From Glebionis coronaria (Eukaryota; Streptophyta; Magnoliopsida; Asterales; Asteraceae), in assembly GCA_025667525.1 (NCBI GenBank), contig CM046876.1, positions 28,669,224-28,733,223 on the forward strand: a stretch of DNA of 64,000 bases, written 5' to 3'. This document shows, one piece after another, positions 35,295 through 47,290 of the stretch. How positions within the stretch are numbered: position 1 is the first letter of the stretch; each line of letters begins with the position of its first letter. Position numbers and translations under genes: made by a program. The notes under the pieces were generated by a model that made no database searches, had not been told where the DNA came from, and was given only the letters and a program-made list of their open reading frames with translations.

Positions 35295-36310
35295 TGGTTC
35301 GCGATCATCTGATGAACGCTGGGTATGGAATATGTCGTGAATGATATGTGGAACATATTGTGAACGTGATACTAGACATATCATGAACGTATGCTGCCAG
35401 AGGAAGGAATGCCAAACGACACGGTCTGAGACGAGAAACGTCTGTCCGAGTATGGAAAATCTATGCTAAACTTGAGTATGGTTTCTTATAGTTTTTGTAA
35501 CCAAATCCAGTAGAAGCTGTGAAACGTGTATCGTGAGATCAAACACGAGTTTGATCGTGAACAATGTCATGAACGCGACCGTGGACTCAAATCATGAGAT
35601 AACACAAAATATGGACTGAAACAACATCATAATATGAACATGAGATGTAAACGTGAAGGTGCACGTGAACGTGATCGTGAATGTAAACGTACACGTTATC
35701 GTGATCATGAACGTGAGCGTGAATCGTGAACGTGTAATTTTCTATCTGATATGATGGTTGATGGAATACCTTGAAATCGTACGATTTACTGCTGAATTTC
35801 CTGCAGATCTGCTACTGAGTAATCCTTTCGGATGAAAGAAAACGTGTAGACTGGGTTAAATTGTCGACAATGACTTAGATAGTATCATACTTTTTTAAGT
35901 CATGTGGTAAACTGATAATAATCTTCATGAAGTTATGTCTCCTTTTTGTTCAAAATTTCTAATGGTTGTAATAACTCAGTAGCATGACGGCGTTCTATCT
36001 TGAACCTGCGGTGTGTCAGGCATTTAGATATGAACATAGCTGCATCCATGTGTTATACTGCTTCTTTCAATATTTTGTCTGAGATTTTTGGTACATTATG
36101 GTAGAATCTGAATGAATAGTCATGGAAGAATTTTAGTGATAACTGACAGTAATTTATGCGGTAGCAGTCAACTGAGTTCTAGAAAATTTTGTACTCTAGT
36201 TACAGATGTTGGTCTTGACCATCTGGTTATGGCCTTCACCTTCGCAGGATTGTCTGAAATTTCTTTCTGCTGAAATAGGGTGGTTCAGAAATGCCACCTT
36301 GTTCAACTGT
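35295..36310 (-). other. Element B interior, remaining part
   Basis: Reverse complement of element A from about 14440 to 13390, including the CGTGAACGT word array (35520-35730). Similarity ends near 36310, where B is truncated. No open frame. Confidence 0.78.
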
Positions 36311-36830
36311 AATTCACAGATGTTGGTCTTGACCAACTGAATGCAATTATTGTAACGAAATAACATCTATGTTACTTTTATCTACTCAACATTTTTTTTT
36401 CAATTGGACTTTATGTTTTAGACTATGTTATTGATTATACGATTCAACTTGATTGAACATCGGTTAACCATGAATTGAACCACGGGTAACCGTTCACTTC
36501 AGGTATACGTATGTCAGGTTATCCGTCTAACACGATTCGATTTTGAACATTAAAATAAATCACCCGCCCCATAACGAATATTTAGTTTTTCCAACTAACT
36601 GAACCGAACCGTCTCGCGAATAACCTCATTTAGAGAAGAGTTGAGAATTTTTAATAAAAAGTATATGTATATCTTATAAATTTTATTTTTTGGACTTGTT
36701 TTCAAAGTTTAACCAACAAAATGAGGCTTATTCCTTGTATAAGCCCATGTATAAGCTTAAGCCCAAACAAACAAACACCCTAAGAAGCATATTCATATAA
36801 TAAACCCACCTAAAAAAACACAGACAAAAA
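36311..36830. promoter_or_regulatory. Probable promoter region of the RING-H2 gene
   Basis: Non-repetitive AT-rich DNA between the broken end of B and the inferred transcript start. A TATA-like catataataaa lies near 36797. Apart from position, nothing proves promoter function. Confidence 0.4.
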
Positions 36831-37928
36831 TCCCCATTGTTGTTCTTCTTCTAATCGGTAATTTTCTCATTTCTCACCTATTTTTTTTATTTTTTATTAA
36901 TTATTTGAGATTGAAATTCAATTTTGTTTAATTAAATCTTTTTATTTGTGTTTTTAATTGAATTAACAAATCAGGATTCCATTTATTTTTCCCTTTTTTT
37001 TAAATAATTTTTGTTAATCTACAAACTGTTTTTTTTAATTAAGATTTTATATAAATCAATAATTTCACCAGTTTCAGTTTTGATTAATAGTTTTATATAA
37101 ATTAATAATTAAATAATTAAATAATTAATAATCCAGAAACTGTTTTTGTTTACATAATTTTTTTTTATAGAAATGATATAAAGTTGTAGTTTTGATTAAT
37201 GATTCTATATAAATTAGTAATTAAATATTTGATCAAATAATCAATATTGTAGAATTTTTTTTTTTTTATAAAGTTGTAGTTTAAATTAATAATTTATTTT
37301 GAGCTTTGAAAATATTGTTGATATCATTTGCAGGCGTTTTTTGTATTGTAAAGACGATAAATGTTATTTAGATTTTTTGTATAGAATTTAGGCATTTTTT
37401 TTTTAACTTTAAAGGCGAAAGAACGACATTTTTTTATATAAAATTATAAAATGTAGCATTTTGGCGTGTATAATTATAGCGTTTAACGGTGAAAGAGCGA
37501 AACTTTTTTTATAAAAGGAACACAAGTTAGCATTTTAGTATATTTTTACCACTGTTTCACAGTTAAAGCGAGAGTCTTTTTTACGTGTAACGGAGAAAGA
37601 ACGCTGTTTTTTGTGTAAAAAAAACAAAATTTAGCAATGTGGTATCTTTCTTACGTTTAACAGTGAAAGAACGGACATTTTCGTATAAAAAGAACAAAAT
37701 TCTGTAATTTGGTATCTTTTTTACGTTTAACTGTCAAAGAACGAAACTTTTTGTAACGTGTTACTTATTTGACTTTTAGATAGTCAAATTGTTTGTGCTC
37801 ATATATTAACTCTGACATAATGATGTTTAAATATCAGGGGCATGATTTTATTACGTTGGTGAGTTTGTGCAAGACGTGTTCTTTGGTGTAGGGGCCGTAC
37901 ATTGTGAATTGGACTTCTTGTTGACGGG
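36831..37928 (+). other. Inferred 5' UTR with an intron, RING-H2 gene
   Basis: A plausible non-coding exon ends ctaatcg before the donor GTAATT (36858). A plausible acceptor tttggtgtag ends at 37891, giving a 37-base final UTR segment before the ATG at 37929. A 5' UTR intron is my inference from splice-like sites and the T-rich, frame-poor sequence between them. The intron contains a degenerate tandem repeat. Confidence 0.45.
37395..37755. repeat. Degenerate tandem repeat upstream of the RING-H2 ATG
   Basis: Core acggtGAAAGAaCG recurs near 37411, 37486, 37590, 37660 and 37730, each followed by a T-rich stretch and aaaaaGAACaaaaT. The spacing of the last copies is about 70 bp. Probably an old tandem duplication inside the intron. 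Confidence 0.75.
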
Positions 37929-40900
37929 ATGCAACGTCGAAGGAGCGCATTTGATCCTTTCCCTGAGACCGTCGATTTAAACCAAGGGTCCAATTCCAAT
38001 AGTACGGACGAGTCTGATGATTGGAGCATTCTATCTCCTGTGGAAAGACGGTTGTTAAATAATGATCTTTCCAATGAGCTAAATTTCGGTCTTGTTAATG
38101 TGAATACAAATAGTCGTAATAGTATTAGAAGTTTAGGTAGTTGGGATATTGGAGAATCGAGCTCCAGAGGAAGTCTGCAAGATCAGGTAAATAATGATGG
38201 TTTAAAAATGGAACCAAATTTGTTGGCATCAGGCACCCGTGATTTAGGGTTATCGGGAAAACAGCAAGCTGAACCGTTAACTAGTTATTCACATGGTACT
38301 TTTATTGGTGGTCACGTTCCTGCGGGACCATCGAATTTGCGAAGCTCTGAATCCAATCTTGTTCCTATGAATGTAAATTTGAACATTAGATATGAAGATA
38401 GCAACATTGATGACGAAGATGAGATGGGATTTATGGACTTTTGTAGGTCATCAGAAACCGAGGCTGGTGGTTCTTGTAAAAGGAAAACATTAGAAGGTAC
38501 GTCGGTGCAGTCGCGAGTGACTGGTGTGGGTTCAAGTTGCTTTCCACAACCGGAAGATATTGCTAGACCTCATGCTTACAATGCTCCGAGAAGCTTAAAT
38601 ATATCTTCCTCTTCAGTCAACCCTGTGCCTATGAACCGTTATGAACAACCAGGTACGAGAATTGGAGTTGGTACGAGTGTCCCATTACTCCCAGAAAGTT
38701 CGCAGTCACAATTTGGCCCGAGAGGTTCTGTTCCTTATAATAATTTATCGTCGTCTGGAAACCCCAATAGGGGTCCAAATATTAGCCCGTCTCATGCTCA
38801 CCAATCTAATAGGCAGATTTTGCTTAATGAGTTTTTGGACCATGCTAATAGGGGACCAACCGTGATCCAGCCTAATTCAAGTAATAATTCTTCAAACCCG
38901 CAACCCCTTTTAATGCCTGTTCCAACTTTACCAAGAAATGCACCTCATTTCCTTTGGGATAATAATATCGGTTCGAGAACTGGGAGTTCGTCAAACTCAC
39001 CGGCTCTTCCTTCAGAAAGAGGTTCCGAAGCGAACTTTAGAAGCGTGTTACGAAACAATATGCCGTATCACAGTTTTGTTCCACCATCGGAGACGAGGAA
39101 TATGATGCAAGATCCTACTAATTGGAGCTTAGCTACCGAAGATGCAATTAGTAATGTTGGTGGTGCTTCATCTAGTTCGGGAAACGCGAGTGGTTCGGGT
39201 GGCCCCCGGTCTTTTAATGCAGTACGGGCAACTCCAAGTCATCAAAGATCGCTTGAATTGCCTCCTTGGACTCTTTTTCCGTCTGCTGATCCAGAGTCTG
39301 GAAACCATAGAAGTCAATTTCCGCCTTTTCCTGGTGGCTCTTCTACATCAGAGGATACTCGTATCTCATCTGGTCCTTCTAGTCAGCGACATCAGTATCA
39401 ACCTTTTTCAAGGTCCGGATTATTGATGGACGTACCTGGTGATGATTGGCGCGCCTTAGATGCTGGTATGGGGGGAAGACAAAGGCTGGTATCCGAGGTT
39501 TGTGCTTCTTAATTTTCTGTTTTCACAAGTTTTACCTTGGGAATCTAGGGAATGGGATTAGTAAAATAGATATACAACTACCATATATAGTGATACCATA
39601 TTCAGAACTCTATTACAGGGTATGCATAATCATGAATCGAGATTATTAAGTCGTAAAATATCACAAACAATACATAACTTATACAATTAACTTTGCTCGT
39701 TATTTCCTTTAATGTATGTCCCAATTTATTGATTGTAAATTATGCGAAAATGTCATACATCATTAGGTAGAATAAATACAGGCACACTCCTTAGCTCTTA
39801 AGTGGCCTCTCGGGAATTTATCCAAAATAGTTTATGTAGCTTGTGTTAGGATATTGTTTAGTAATTGGAATATTTGGAATTTGTAGTAAAACTCTCTTTA
39901 TACGCTTCTTTCTTTAGACGGTGCATGGAGATCGCATCATTTACATTTTTGTTGCCTACTAGCCCATTCAGTAATTTACTCATCTATATTGGTGAAAACA
40001 CTTAAAATCTGGACACCACCTCGAAACATGTAGCGTGTAGAGATAGTAGTCAGACTTAGTCTATTGCATGTCTTCTCTCATACTGAATGTGCCCGGTGCT
40101 CTCTCTCTATTATCTGTGTTTCCACTTTGTGGCCTCGTGGAGAGTTAGGTAGCTCGAGTTCATGATAAACTCTATACCGAGGCGCATTTTTAGAATTTAA
40201 GGTCTTCATGTAAGCATCTCAGCTATTTCTCTTCATGCTTGCTATTTTGTTTACTGTTTTCCTGATTTAGTAGTATTTGAAGTTGGTCAAATTAATGAGA
40301 TTCTGTTGTCTATGTAACAGGTACGGCAAGTTTTACATGCAATGCGAAGATCCGTCAACTTACGTGCTGAGGTTTGATGTTGTCTTCCATGGTTTTTACT
40401 ATTGCTCCTTTAATTATCCGCGTTTATTAATTAAATGAAAAAAAAGACAACTACACTTGCATAACCTAGATAGTCGATTCCAAGATGTCCTCGATTCTAT
40501 AATCTTTATATAATTAAATGCGAGTATGAAACACTACTCTAATTTCTCTTTATCCCCCAAAAATCTTGAATATGATTTTGAAAATTTTGATGTCCCTATG
40601 AAATAGTCTTTATGCTTAGGCCATGGGTAAACATGACTGAGAAGTCGATTCTCATGTGATGTGGTTATTGCCATATCCTTGTTATTTTATAATGGATACT
40701 GCCATACTGGTACGGATATACCAAACTTGGGTAGAATACCGTGTACATTTTTATTTGCATGCTATTTGATGAGAATTAGATGATAACAGAGCTATATAAG
40801 TTACCACGATAAAACTTATCGTGTAAGCAGCAATACAGTTTTTTTTTCTTAAAAAGTCAAAACCGTTCTTTGGATTTTTAACAAATAACCAAGTCCCATC

Positions 40901-42807
40901 GTTAATAGTTAAATTATTCTTATTTAAGATGTATAGTGAATTATATTTTAATATATCATATGCAAAAGAATTTGGAAAATATAGATTAATATCGGTCATG
41001 GTCGGTGATATATCGCTTGGCGGTGGTCCACCGCCACGCCATGGAGCATATCGGTCAACTTGGCGTTTTGGTCAAATATCGGTCAATATCGGTCAAAATC
41101 GGTCAATAGCGGTAAAAAATCGGTCAATATTGGTGACTTTTGGTATTTTGATTGTTTTTTATTGTGTTTTTAATTTTTTAATGTAAATTTTACAAGGTAT
41201 ATATAAGAATAATATAAGAATATATATTAATAAAATTATAAAAATATATAAAAATTTCAGATTTATAGTAAATAAATATTAAAAATATGTATAATAATGA
41301 TAAAAATATGTTAAATAATGATAAAAATATATAAAATAATGATAAAAGTATATAAAATAATGATAATTTATAGTACCCGCCGAGAAACCGATATATCGCT
41401 GCCAAGACGATATATCGCCTGGCGGTGGTCGACCGCCGAGACCCCGCCGGGCGATATTTACAACCTTGACTTGGATATATCATTAATTACATTTTGATAT
41501 ATATCTTCCCCAAGGTCAACGATTTACTGATCGTTTGGACAGAAGGGGTTATTGTAGTTATCGAGGGTCGTTGTCATTGATGCTATTGGCTGTGATCGTT
41601 GTAAAACGTAGCACCTTGGTAGTTTAGTATATATATAATATATCGCCTTTCCATAAAAAGAGCTATTCCGATATCCATTGACATCTGTGGTTTATGAGGC
41701 TCTATTGTTAAACGAAAAATCATATGCAAAAGACCCTCTTTCAGCAACAATGGCATGAAGCTATCTGATCTGCTTATAACTTAAAATTTTGATATATGGC
41801 AGGATTATATGCTCTTTGATCCATTTATCAATGGGCTTGCTGAGCTGCATGACAGGCACCGAGAGATGAGGCTAGATGTTGATAATATGTCTTACGAGGT
41901 GAATATGGAATTCATTTTCTTTTGTCCTTTCTCTCCCATGTTCACTTATCGTTCAGATTCATATGTATTACAGGAACTGCTAGCATTGGAAGAACGCATA
42001 GGAGACGTGAAAACTGGGTTGAGTGAGGAGGTCATATTAGAGTCTATGAAACAGAGACGCCTTTTAGCTGTTATGGGTAACCCAACTCAAGTTTTGGAGC
42101 CATGTTGCATATGTCAGGTGCGATCCCTTTTGTACATTATCTTATGACACAAATCACGCACGTTATTAAAAGCATTATTTGCGTTTTAGTCACATATGTT
42201 TCTATTTTAATAACATTTACCGCTTCAAGTCCTTACATTGAGTTTTGTGCAAGTTTCAACCAAGAAAATCTATTGGACGAAAACGAGTTTCTGAATCTTT
42301 CTTTTTCTGTCTGTTTTTAGTATACTAATTCTCTCAGCTCTGAATACACCCAACCCAAATCCCCACTTCGATATGGAAAATTATGAATCATTATTCTTTT
42401 ATGGGAAAATGTTATATACTGTTTAACAGAACACAAGTTGTGTATAGCAAAGAAGTTTCTTAAGAAAATGTTGCAAAATAAGTGGGTCGGGTCAAGGCAC
42501 ATGTTTTATCGGGTTTCAGGTCTAGACTGGGTTGTGTGGTCCCCAGCTTCAAACTATAAGAAGCACCGCTTTGTGATCTTTAACTTAGACCATCAGCTGT
42601 AGCATCTGGCGCCCTACGAGGGTTTTATATCTTCCGCATTCCATCTATTCTTACTCTGGTTTTACTTAACTGCAGGAAGAGTATAACACCGGCGACAATA
42701 TCGGAAGCTTGGATTGTGGACACGATTTCCACACAGATTGCATTGTGCAGTGGCTAACTCAGAAAAATGTTTGCCCCATTTGCAAGATGACTGGTATAGC
42801 TCCTTGA
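37929..42807 (+). CDS. RING-H2 E3 ubiquitin ligase, MBR1/MBR2/HIP1-like
   Basis: Five coding exons: 37929-39497, 40321-40371, 41803-41898, 41974-42117 and 42676-42807, all GT-AG and all in phase 0, give a 663-residue protein. Residues 1-523 are a Ser/Asn/Gly/Pro-rich, probably disordered region starting MQRRRSAFDPFPETVDLNQG. A helical segment follows (VRQVLHAMRRSVNLRAE, DYMLFDP, then LHDRHREMRLDVDNMSYEEL). The C-terminal RING-H2 (616-656) has C-x2-C-x14-C-x-H-x2-H-x2-C-x10-C-x2-C complete, with the E2-contact Trp in IVQWL. Family members transfer ubiquitin from an E2 to nuclear targets; Arabidopsis MBR1/2 promote MED25 turnover and flowering. Whether this is the MBR or the HIP1/RHG1A branch is not settled by eye. 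Confidence 0.93.
39498..40320 (+). other. Intron 1 of the RING-H2 gene
   Basis: Donor GAG|GTTTGT, acceptor TGTAACAG|GTA. No repeat or gene seen within it. Confidence 0.85.
40372..41802 (+). other. Intron 2 of the RING-H2 gene with a repeat-rich insertion
   Basis: Donor GAG|GTTTGA, acceptor ATGGCAG|GAT. From about 40990 to 41465 it contains a foreign-looking segment: many ATCGGTCAA words, then an AT-rich run, then two near-identical 29-base blocks (41007-41035 and 41409-41437; gatatatcgc-tggcggtgg). Looks like an old non-autonomous insertion of unknown class; ends and TSD not resolved. Confidence 0.7.
42118..42675 (+). other. Intron 3 to 4 region (last intron) of the RING-H2 gene
   Basis: Splits the RING domain between Gln620 and Glu621. 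Donor CAG|GTGCGA, acceptor CTGCAG|GAA. No repeats noted. The preceding intron (41899-41973) is only 75 bases. Confidence 0.85.
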
Positions 42808-44175
42808 CACCCTCCACCACAAGCTCCCGAACCCACAATCAACCTTGAGCGCAGATAAAGTGTAGAAAAAAGATAAAAAGTTCAAATCCATCAAAAAGAT
42901 ATTATGTTTGGAGCTCATCTATCCTTTTGGCTACAGACAATTTGTTGTAGCTTATACATGTCCTTTTGCGGCCCTTGTTTTCGTTACTTTCAAAGACGAG
43001 GGTTAAGATAAGGTCATAAATGAGATTTGGTGTGTCCATTTAAGTATCAAAGTATTTATGGACAGTTACCCTTTGGATTTTTGGATGATAAAAATGGTTT
43101 CTTTTTGTTGTTTTCATGCATATAAATTATGATGCCTGCATGCGGGTTTGGCATGAGTATAGTTGAATGTAGAGGCTGCAATTTGACTCATTGGTTGAAC
43201 ATGGGTCTATTTGGTTACATATCTATATTAAGATGGGTCTAGTTGGTCCAGGCCATAACCCATGCTCATTCGAACTCATGTATCTATAGATCCGGACATG
43301 TTTAAACCTAAATCTATTCACACCCGTGGCCTGGCCTAACCCGTACCACTTCATTCCTAATTTCATTGTCGGAGAGTTGGTCACGCTTGGATATTTGAAG
43401 TCTTTTCATTCATATATCAACTGTTCTGATTATTGGCTAGAGAAATATTTTTTACGCCATTAGCAGTGGAAGATGATTTGCACACATCAGATTTAATTGG
43501 AAGCCTCGACGTGTGTTTGTCGTCTACAAATGACCTTCCTAGTATTTACAAAGGCTGTTAGTACTTGGTAAGGATGTTATCTGTCCCTAGTATTTCCAAA
43601 GGTTTCATGGTACATGGTTTACACCATTACAACACGATGTGATATCTTTTCGTCGGGTTCTTTCCAAATTCACAACACAATGTTGTGTGCTTATTGGCTT
43701 TCTGTGCCGGGTCGACCATATCATAACCATTGGGACTACTCGAGAGTCTAGTTGAAGGATGTGGCATATGTGCTTGTAGGTATCCGAAACATGCTTGATG
43801 TGAACGCGAAAAAAGACAAATGCTGCCATGAGTATAACTGTGGTAAAGGGCATAACTCATGGGATTTGATTGGTCTTTTGAATGAGTATATGGTTTCAAT
43901 TCCAGGACATTGATCATCAATCATGAATGTTGGGAGATTTTTGGTGCCATAGTCAACAAACACACATTTCTTATGGATACTTTGCTTCTGTCTTCACATA
44001 CTATCATTGTATAGACAATCTTCTTGGTCAAGGGTTGTTAAACTTGAAACTGAAGCTTTTTTTTCATAAAAAAAATATTTGATAAATTAGTCGAAGCTCG
44101 AGCCTACTAATGTAAAATTGCATAAAAATATATCTAATTAAATTCAGACATATTTCATCTATTATATTCGATATC
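42808..44175. other. 3' flank of the RING-H2 gene and intergenic DNA
   Basis: The first few hundred bases probably hold the 3' UTR; no clear polyadenylation site can be fixed. Short minus-strand frames at 43605-43963 overlap in three phases and have no domain. Otherwise nothing recognised. Confidence 0.5.
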
Positions 44176-44178
44176 TAA

Positions 44179-45877
44179 GGCTACCCGTAACGCGGGCGAT
44201 TCATCTCGGTCCCAGTTGGTCGCGATCGATTCGGCCCGTTGTGGCGATTCGATCGCTGTCTTTCGTTCGCCTATATTCGGTCTTACCCACGACCAAATAG
44301 AAAAAAAGAAACGTTGGATGTTGGATGTTGGGAACTGTTGGAAAAAAAATAATTTAAAATTTAAACTTTTACCTTATGTCTCATTAAAATACAATGTCTT
44401 ATGATTTTTTGCCGACTCTTCCGACGACGAGAATGAAGTTACAAGTGAGTTTGAGATTTTTACGCAAGCTTGTGAAACGGCTTACGAAGCATCATTCCCA
44501 AAAAACGGGCGTATATGCATAGAGATTACCAGGGTGCACATAATCGTCTAGTGGAGGCTTATTTTACTGACGGACCGCAATATGTTGCTGAGACATTTCG
44601 TGAACGATTCCGAATGGATCGAACTTTATTCTTACGAACTGTTGACGACTTGAAAAATAACTATTCTTATTTTCGAAACTCAACGGATGCTACGCGTTGA
44701 GAATGCCCTTCGCCATTGTTGAAATGCACTTCCGCTGTTCGTCAATTGGCGTACGGAGCCGTGTCTGATGCTCTTGACGAATATTTGTAAATGGGTGCGT
44801 CAACAGCCCGACAGTGTCTTCGAAAGTTTTGTACCGCCATCATGGAATTAATGGTACAGAGTACTTGCGAAAGCCAACTTATACTGACATGGAGAAAATC
44901 TATGCTCTCATGAGGCAAAACATGGGTTTCCTGGGATGGTAGGAAGTATCATTGTACACATTGGCCGTGGAAGAATTGTCCCGTTGCCTACAAAGCTCAA
45001 TTTAGTAGGCGTGATCAGGGGTCAACTCCGTTAATTTTATTGGAAGCGGTTGCATCTCAAGACTTATGGATTTGGCATGTGTTCTTTGGTGTAGTCGGGA
45101 TGAATAACGACGTGAATGTTTTACGTCAATCCCCTATTTTCAATGATCTTAAATCGGGGAAAGCACCTGAACTGGGATTCGTAGCTAACGACGTGCATTA
45201 TCGTCGGGGATATTATCTTACTGATGGGATATATTCGCAATGGTTGGTTCTTATTAAGTATATAAAAGATCCGCCGGCGAATGATCACAAAAGAAGATTG
45301 TATAAAACGAAGTTCGAAGCAGCAAGAAAAGATGTTAAGCGAGCCTTCGGTGTATTGAAAACGAAATGGAGGATGATTGATTACCCGGTCCGAGTGTCAA
45401 AACGTCAACTATCAGAAATAATGTACACCTGCATCATATTACACAATATGATAATTAAACAAAGGGGGGCGGCGATATCACCCATATATCATCACCAAGA
45501 AGAACATGCTGATAATGATCCGGTGAATACGCATGAAGAAAGTCTACAAATTACTCAACAGATAATCGACCCACATCTTCATCTCAACCTAAAAGCCGAT
45601 CTAGTGGAACACATTTGAAACAATCGTGATCAATAAATTAGTTTTTTTAAATGTTATGTTTACTGTTTTTAATTTTATTGTAATGTTTTTTTATTTGAGT
45701 CCTTATGTAAATTTTTTTTAAATAACTGTAATAATTTTTTATGAAATTTAATGTGTTTAAAAATAAAATATAATTTTAAACTAGGTCATCTTGTTGGGGA
45801 AAATAGGTCGCACTAGGTCGCAGGAGAGAGAAAACTGACATGTAATGGTCGCGACCTAATAACCGTTGCAGGTATCC
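44179..45877 (+). mobile_element. PIF/Harbinger DNA transposon, complete but inactive
   Basis: Flanked by the 3 bp duplication TAA (44176-44178, 45878-45880), typical of PIF/Harbinger. Imperfect terminal inverted repeats: left GGCTACCCGTAACG, right (complement) GGATACCTGCAACG. Carries a broken transposase. The usual second (Myb-like) gene is not recognised; at 1.7 kb it may be an internally deleted copy. Confidence 0.88.
44513..45618 (+). pseudogene. Harbinger (DDE_4 / ALP1-like) transposase pseudogene
   Basis: N-terminal part HRDYQGAHNRLVEAYF to FRERFRMDRTLFLRTVDDL (44515-44697) ends in a premature stop. The middle (44701-45039) is shifted and holds further stops. The C-terminal 192 residues (45040-45618) are open: LEAVASQDLWIWHVFFG, GMNNDVNVL (second catalytic Asp), YYLTDGIYSQW, KDVKRAFGVLKTKW (catalytic Glu region), IMYTCIILHNMI. 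The first catalytic Asp, expected in SIDC-HW, has lost a single base at 44950/44951, which both removes it and shifts the frame. Inactive. Confidence 0.92.
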
Positions 45878-45880
45878 TAA

Positions 45881-46325
45881 GTAAGCTAACTATCTAAGTA
45901 GGCCAACATATGCCTAGCATAGTTGGTCTAAGGGGCCCTTTCCCATGTAAGAGTTCTTGAGTTTGACTCTCTTCATGGTGATCTCTTCCTGTAGGTGAAT
46001 GAGATTGGGCTTTCACTAACTATATTAACTATATCTATATATGTATTAACTCAGCTGTTCTAAAAAAAGCTAACTAACTAACTATTATAAGCTCTAATCA
46101 GGGACGGAATTTGACAAGTATTGTCGAAAAGGCAAAACTATAGTGTATTTGGTTTCAAGGGGGCCAAATTACATTTTCCTTTAACATTTGTACTAATAAT
46201 ACTAAACACTACAAAGTAAAAGGGTTTAAAATGCATTTGTGACTAAATTTTTTTTATGGGGGACCACATAGATAATATGAACGAGTATAATATAGCGGAA
46301 GTCATAGATGGTGTTGACATGATGT
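45881..46325. other. Intergenic, no feature recognised
   Basis: No open frame or repeat end that I can support. AT-rich with scattered short repeats of ctaacta. Confidence 0.5.
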
Positions 46326-47290
46326 ACAGAACACCTTAAGAGAGGGGGGAACGGTGGGCTGCTAGCCCAGCTGGTAGCCTTTTGCGTCCGGCTGGCGTTG
46401 GCGCACCACTCCCACCCTCGCGCCATGGGCTCTCGCGCAAAAATCACCAGCTCGGCTGGTAAGTTTTCTAACTTTTTTTTTAGTTATAAAATGGGTATTT
46501 GTGGGCCCATTATACCCTTTTGTCACAACTTTTTTTCATGTCAACCGTTACCCTATAAATGTGGTGCCAAAGGGTTTTTGGTGATAAAGCCCCAAAATCC
46601 TACGTGCCGGCTTTGGCACCACTTTCTTGTGCCAACCACTCTCAGCACTTTAAAGCATAAACTAGTTTCTCCCGTATGACCTACTTTATTGTAGAGAGCT
46701 TGATGGAGAGCAATAATTCTGGCAAAATAATTTTACGGTGTATTTTTTTGTGAGTATTTTTAGGACAGGGAGATGGCTAGTTTATATAGGGACTTTATAT
46801 TAGCATGTCCATCAATGTTAATTATTTATAACAGGAAACAAATAATCAACCACTAAGAGAAGATTATTATGTCACTTAATATGGAATATTACAAGATATA
46901 TTATAATAATATAAATTTCTTACATTCTCCCATTTGACATGATACTTCTTAATGGTATAACATAAGGCTAGCAAATTAATCTTTATACCGTTAAACATAA
47001 TAAGTATCTTGACACAACTAACTACATAGTAAAGATTATGGCGATCATAGACAGTATACTCAGTATATTCTTTTTCATACATCACAACATTATAAATTCA
47101 TCATGTTAGCTTATAGTAGTTTATTGCTAATAAAACCCGTTTCATTTGGCTTGGGCTTATAGTAGTTTATTGCTAATAAAAACTTGTATAAGCTTATGTG
47201 ACAAAAAAAAACTTATTTGATAAGTTGAAACCACTATAAGCCTTAATAAGCTATGAACACCAAACACACAGCTTACATATCCTTTTCAAA
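46326..47290. other. Intergenic segment with hairpin and small repeats
   Basis: A GC-richer block (46340-46460) precedes an inverted repeat at about 46560-46623 (gtggtgccaaag / ctttggcaccac). Further right, a 26-base word cttatagtagtttattgcta(ataaaa) occurs twice (about 47109 and 47155). MITE-like remnants are likely, but no terminal pair with a TSD was resolved. Confidence 0.5.

Larger units (their letters stand above)
7347..36310 (-). mobile_element. Element B: Ty3/gypsy LTR element, truncated, host of nested insertions
   Basis: B runs on the minus strand. Its 3' LTR is 7347-7664 plus 29396-31898 (about 2.8 kb in sum), split by element A. Its interior (31899 to about 36310) is the reverse complement of the interior of A from about 15008 back to 13390, itself interrupted by element D. 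Beyond about 36310 similarity to A stops, so the 5' half including the reverse transcriptase region, PBS and 5' LTR is missing. The LTR has canonical ends TGTAAAACCC...GGGTGTTACA in minus orientation and a purine tract next to it (complement of 31899-31911). No coding frame survives. Confidence 0.85.

Noticed and set aside
35640..35730. Telomere-like or satellite array
   Set aside because: Words around cgtgaacg are irregular in length and match the same loose array in element A, so it is retroelement sequence.
39446..39649. Frame extending past exon 1 of the RING-H2 gene, and the frame-1 stop at 39512
   Set aside because: The conserved helical and RING segments continue only through the GAG|GTTTGT donor at 39497, so the downstream part is intron.
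43605..43963. Three overlapping minus-strand frames
   Set aside because: Mutually overlapping in different phases, no domain, no splice-consistent model.
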